A stretch of 64,000 nt of DNA from an uncultured Oscillospiraceae bacterium (GTDB lineage Bacteria; Bacillota; Clostridia; Oscillospirales; Ruminococcaceae), in contig UQMF01000002.1 in assembly GCA_900542145.1 (NCBI GenBank), forward strand, positions 156,212 through 220,211. The letters run 5' to 3'. The position numbers were made by a program, and so were the translations under genes. The notes under the pieces are model-generated. The model was not told the origin of the DNA and did not search any database. It saw only the letters and a list, made by a program, of their open reading frames with translations. Below are positions 62,547-64,000 of this stretch, one piece after another (the first letter of the stretch is position 1; every line of letters begins with the position of its first letter).

Positions 62547-63677
62547 TCAATCCCACAGGGAAGCGTAGATATCCAGTATATCCTGCTTTGTGACCTCCCT
62601 GATGGTATTCGTCGGGCTTCCGCTTGCGAGGGCGTCGTCAGCCATCTTGTCCATCACGGAGAAGAATTTTTCGCGGTCGATACCGTATTCCATCAGTGTG
62701 GGGATCTCCACCTCCCGGCACAGATTTCCGAGCGCGGTCAGGAAGTCCCGGGCAGCAGTCGCATCATCGCCGCTGTCGGAAGCTCCCACAGCCCGGGCAG
62801 CCGCTGCGAATTTTCCCGGGGCGCCCTGCGCCGCAAATCCCAGGCATTTTATATCCAGCATTGCGTTTGAGATCCCGTGCGGAACATGGAACAGCGCGCC
62901 GATTGGACGGCTCATTCCGTGGACTATGGTGACGGAAGCGTTGTTTATGCACACTCCTGCTTCGTAAGCTGCGATAAGCATTTGTTCCCTGGCATATTCA
63001 TTTCCGGGGTCGCTGTACGCAATTGGAAGGTTCGCAAAAATCCTTTTCAGCGCGGAGAGCGCAAAGGTGTCAGTGATAGGATTTGCCTTTCTGGAAGTGT
63101 AGCTCTCTATTGCGTGCGTGAGCGCGTCCATTCCTGTTGCCGCGGTGACGGATTTCGGCGAAGAGATCGTGTAGGAATAATCCAGCACCGCCAGATCCGG
63201 AAGCAGCTTGTCGCCCCTTAGCAGCATTTTGATATTCTTTTCGGTATCGGTGATGATAGTGAATTTTGTGGCTTCTGAGCCTGTTCCGGCGGTGGTCGGA
63301 ATAAGCACCATATGTGGGAATTCACCATCAATGTCCCTGCCCATGTAGTCCGCGATGTTTCCTCCGAGAGCGGACATCGCGGCAATTGCCTTGGCGCTGT
63401 CCAGCGCGCTTCCTCCGCCGATCCCGATAACATAGTCGCAGGAGTTCTCATGGAATGCCGCAACGCCTGCGTTGATCATCTCCACGGTAGGTTCGCCGGT
63501 TATTCCGTCAAAGACCACGCCGGGCGTGTATTTCAGCAGCTCCGCCGCCGCAGCGGACCTGGCGGTGTATTTCCCGGTGACGATGAGCGGCTTCCTGCCG
63601 TATTTCTCCAGCCCGGCACGGGAAATCGCGCCCTTGCCTGCAATTGTTTTTCCTGGCAGCACTATCTGAAAATCCAT
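62547..63677 (-). CDS. Iron-containing alcohol dehydrogenase, probable malonate-semialdehyde reductase
   Basis: A 376-residue type III alcohol dehydrogenase. NAD(P) loop IGIGGGSALDSAKAIAAM, TTAGTGSEATKFTIITD, and metal ligands in DALTHAIESYTS and HGMSRPIGALFHVPHG. Next to the pyrimidine genes it would reduce malonate semialdehyde to 3-hydroxypropionate, regenerating NAD(P)+. Substrate inferred from context only. GGAGGA site before the ATG. Confidence 0.88.
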   Translation of the reverse strand: MDFQIVLPGKTIAGKGAISRAGLEKYGRKPLIVTGKYTARSAAAAELLKYTPGVVFDGITGEPTVEMINAGVAAFHENSCDYVIGIGGGSALDSAKAIAAMSALGGNIADYMGRDIDGEFPHMVLIPTTAGTGSEATKFTIITDTEKNIKMLLRGDKLLPDLAVLDYSYTISSPKSVTAATGMDALTHAIESYTSRKANPITDTFALSALKRIFANLPIAYSDPGNEYAREQMLIAAYEAGVCINNASVTIVHGMSRPIGALFHVPHGISNAMLDIKCLGFAAQGAPGKFAAAARAVGASDSGDDATAARDFLTALGNLCREVEIPTLMEYGIDREKFFSVMDKMADDALASGSPTNTIREVTKQDILDIYASLWD

Positions 63678-63743
63678 GGTGATTCCTCCTTGTTGTTCTG
63701 CACAAATCGTATTCTGTTATCTCGCAGGGCACCCTGCACCTAT

Positions 63744-63772
63744 ACGATATCACAATTTAAAAAGAATTGCAA
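63744..63772 (-). promoter_or_regulatory. Possible promoter for the alcohol dehydrogenase
   Basis: On the minus strand TTGCAA (63767-63772), 17 bp, TATCGT (63744-63749). Palindromes GCAGGGTGCCCTGC (63724-63737) and TGCCAAATATGGCA (63809-63822) flank it. Confidence 0.4.
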
Positions 63773-63913
63773 GCTTTTTTTTAATAATCGCCGTAAACCG
63801 CGGTGTTATGCCAAATATGGCAGTTGTACCGCAGCACGGAGCATTGTAAGCCGCAACACATACGCCGCCCCGGATCAGCAAATCAAGGCATAGGAATGCC
63901 AGGCTGAATCCAA

Positions 63914-64000
63914 TTAGAATGAGCCCGGTAAAATACAGTGCTCATTTGAGACCGTCGAAAAAGTCACTAAAGTGACTTTTCCGCCGAACATCCGCCCTGC
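63914..64000 (-). other. Open frame and hairpin at the right edge, unassigned
   Basis: The stretch 63678-63913 holds only the promoter and palindromes listed. At 63957-63980 a perfect hairpin has arms AAAGTCACT and AGTGACTTT, with T runs on both sides, inside a minus-strand open frame that enters from the window edge and stops at 63914. It may be the terminator or 3' end of a gene beyond the window, or an interspersed repeat. Confidence 0.3.

Noticed and set aside
1..64000. tRNA, rRNA, CRISPR arrays, insertion sequences, prophage or integrase genes
   Set aside because: No cloverleaf-like segments, regular repeat-spacer arrays, transposase or integrase motifs were found by reading both strands; short tRNA genes could still be missed by eye.

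Overview
The window reads as chromosomal DNA of a Gram-positive, probably anaerobic Clostridia member, most likely Ruminococcaceae/Oscillospiraceae-like. This is inferred from strong GGAGG-type ribosome binding sites, sigma-A promoters with 17-bp spacing, an anaerobic cobalamin pathway, rubrerythrin, a DUF3793/flavodoxin pair, (S/N)PxTG-type sorting, lipobox lipoproteins with Ser/Ala-rich linkers, and the lack of any outer-membrane gene. No rRNA, tRNA, CRISPR array, insertion sequence or prophage was seen.

Layout. 1-5300 (minus): phosphate regulon pstS-pstC-pstA-pstB-phoU-regulator-kinase behind a PhoP-box promoter. 5300-9700: rubrerythrin, a small sortase-type surface protein, rsmH, an unknown membrane protein and a LacI-family regulator. 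9700-14750 (minus): dgt-dnaG-rpoD followed by a second, almost full-length rpoD paralogue. 14880-17700 (minus): YigZ/IMPACT protein, ribosomal protein L31 with a structured leader, and a phosphohexomutase. 17800-21940 (plus): an orphan 3' gene remnant, an iron-box-controlled DUF3793-flavodoxin pair, and a CtpE-like P-type ATPase.

22018-29755 (minus) is a five-gene module: SWIM zinc-finger protein, helical-repeat protein, MoxR AAA+ ATPase, DUF5682-like protein and VWA protein. Its function is not established and it is a main candidate for an undescribed system. 29883-44662 (minus) is a tightly coupled 17-gene cobalamin operon (cbiD to cbiC) that lacks cbiL. It starts from a cobalamin riboswitch. 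A second cobalamin riboswitch points the other way and controls an exported, lipid-anchored CbiK-like chelatase, a two-repeat lipoprotein and a BtuFCD-type importer (45569-50851).

50915-63677 (minus) encodes uptake and reductive breakdown of pyrimidines. An ABC importer (ATPase, two permeases, and a binding protein whose two halves are in swapped order), dihydropyrimidinase, a PreA-type dihydropyrimidine dehydrogenase with an extra N-terminal iron-sulfur segment, a PucR regulator and a class III aminotransferase form one operon. An M20 carbamoyl-amide hydrolase and an iron-dependent alcohol dehydrogenase lie upstream. Together they could take uracil to beta-alanine and then 3-hydroxypropionate. 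Shared GTGCC/GGCAC palindromes and leader hairpins suggest common control.
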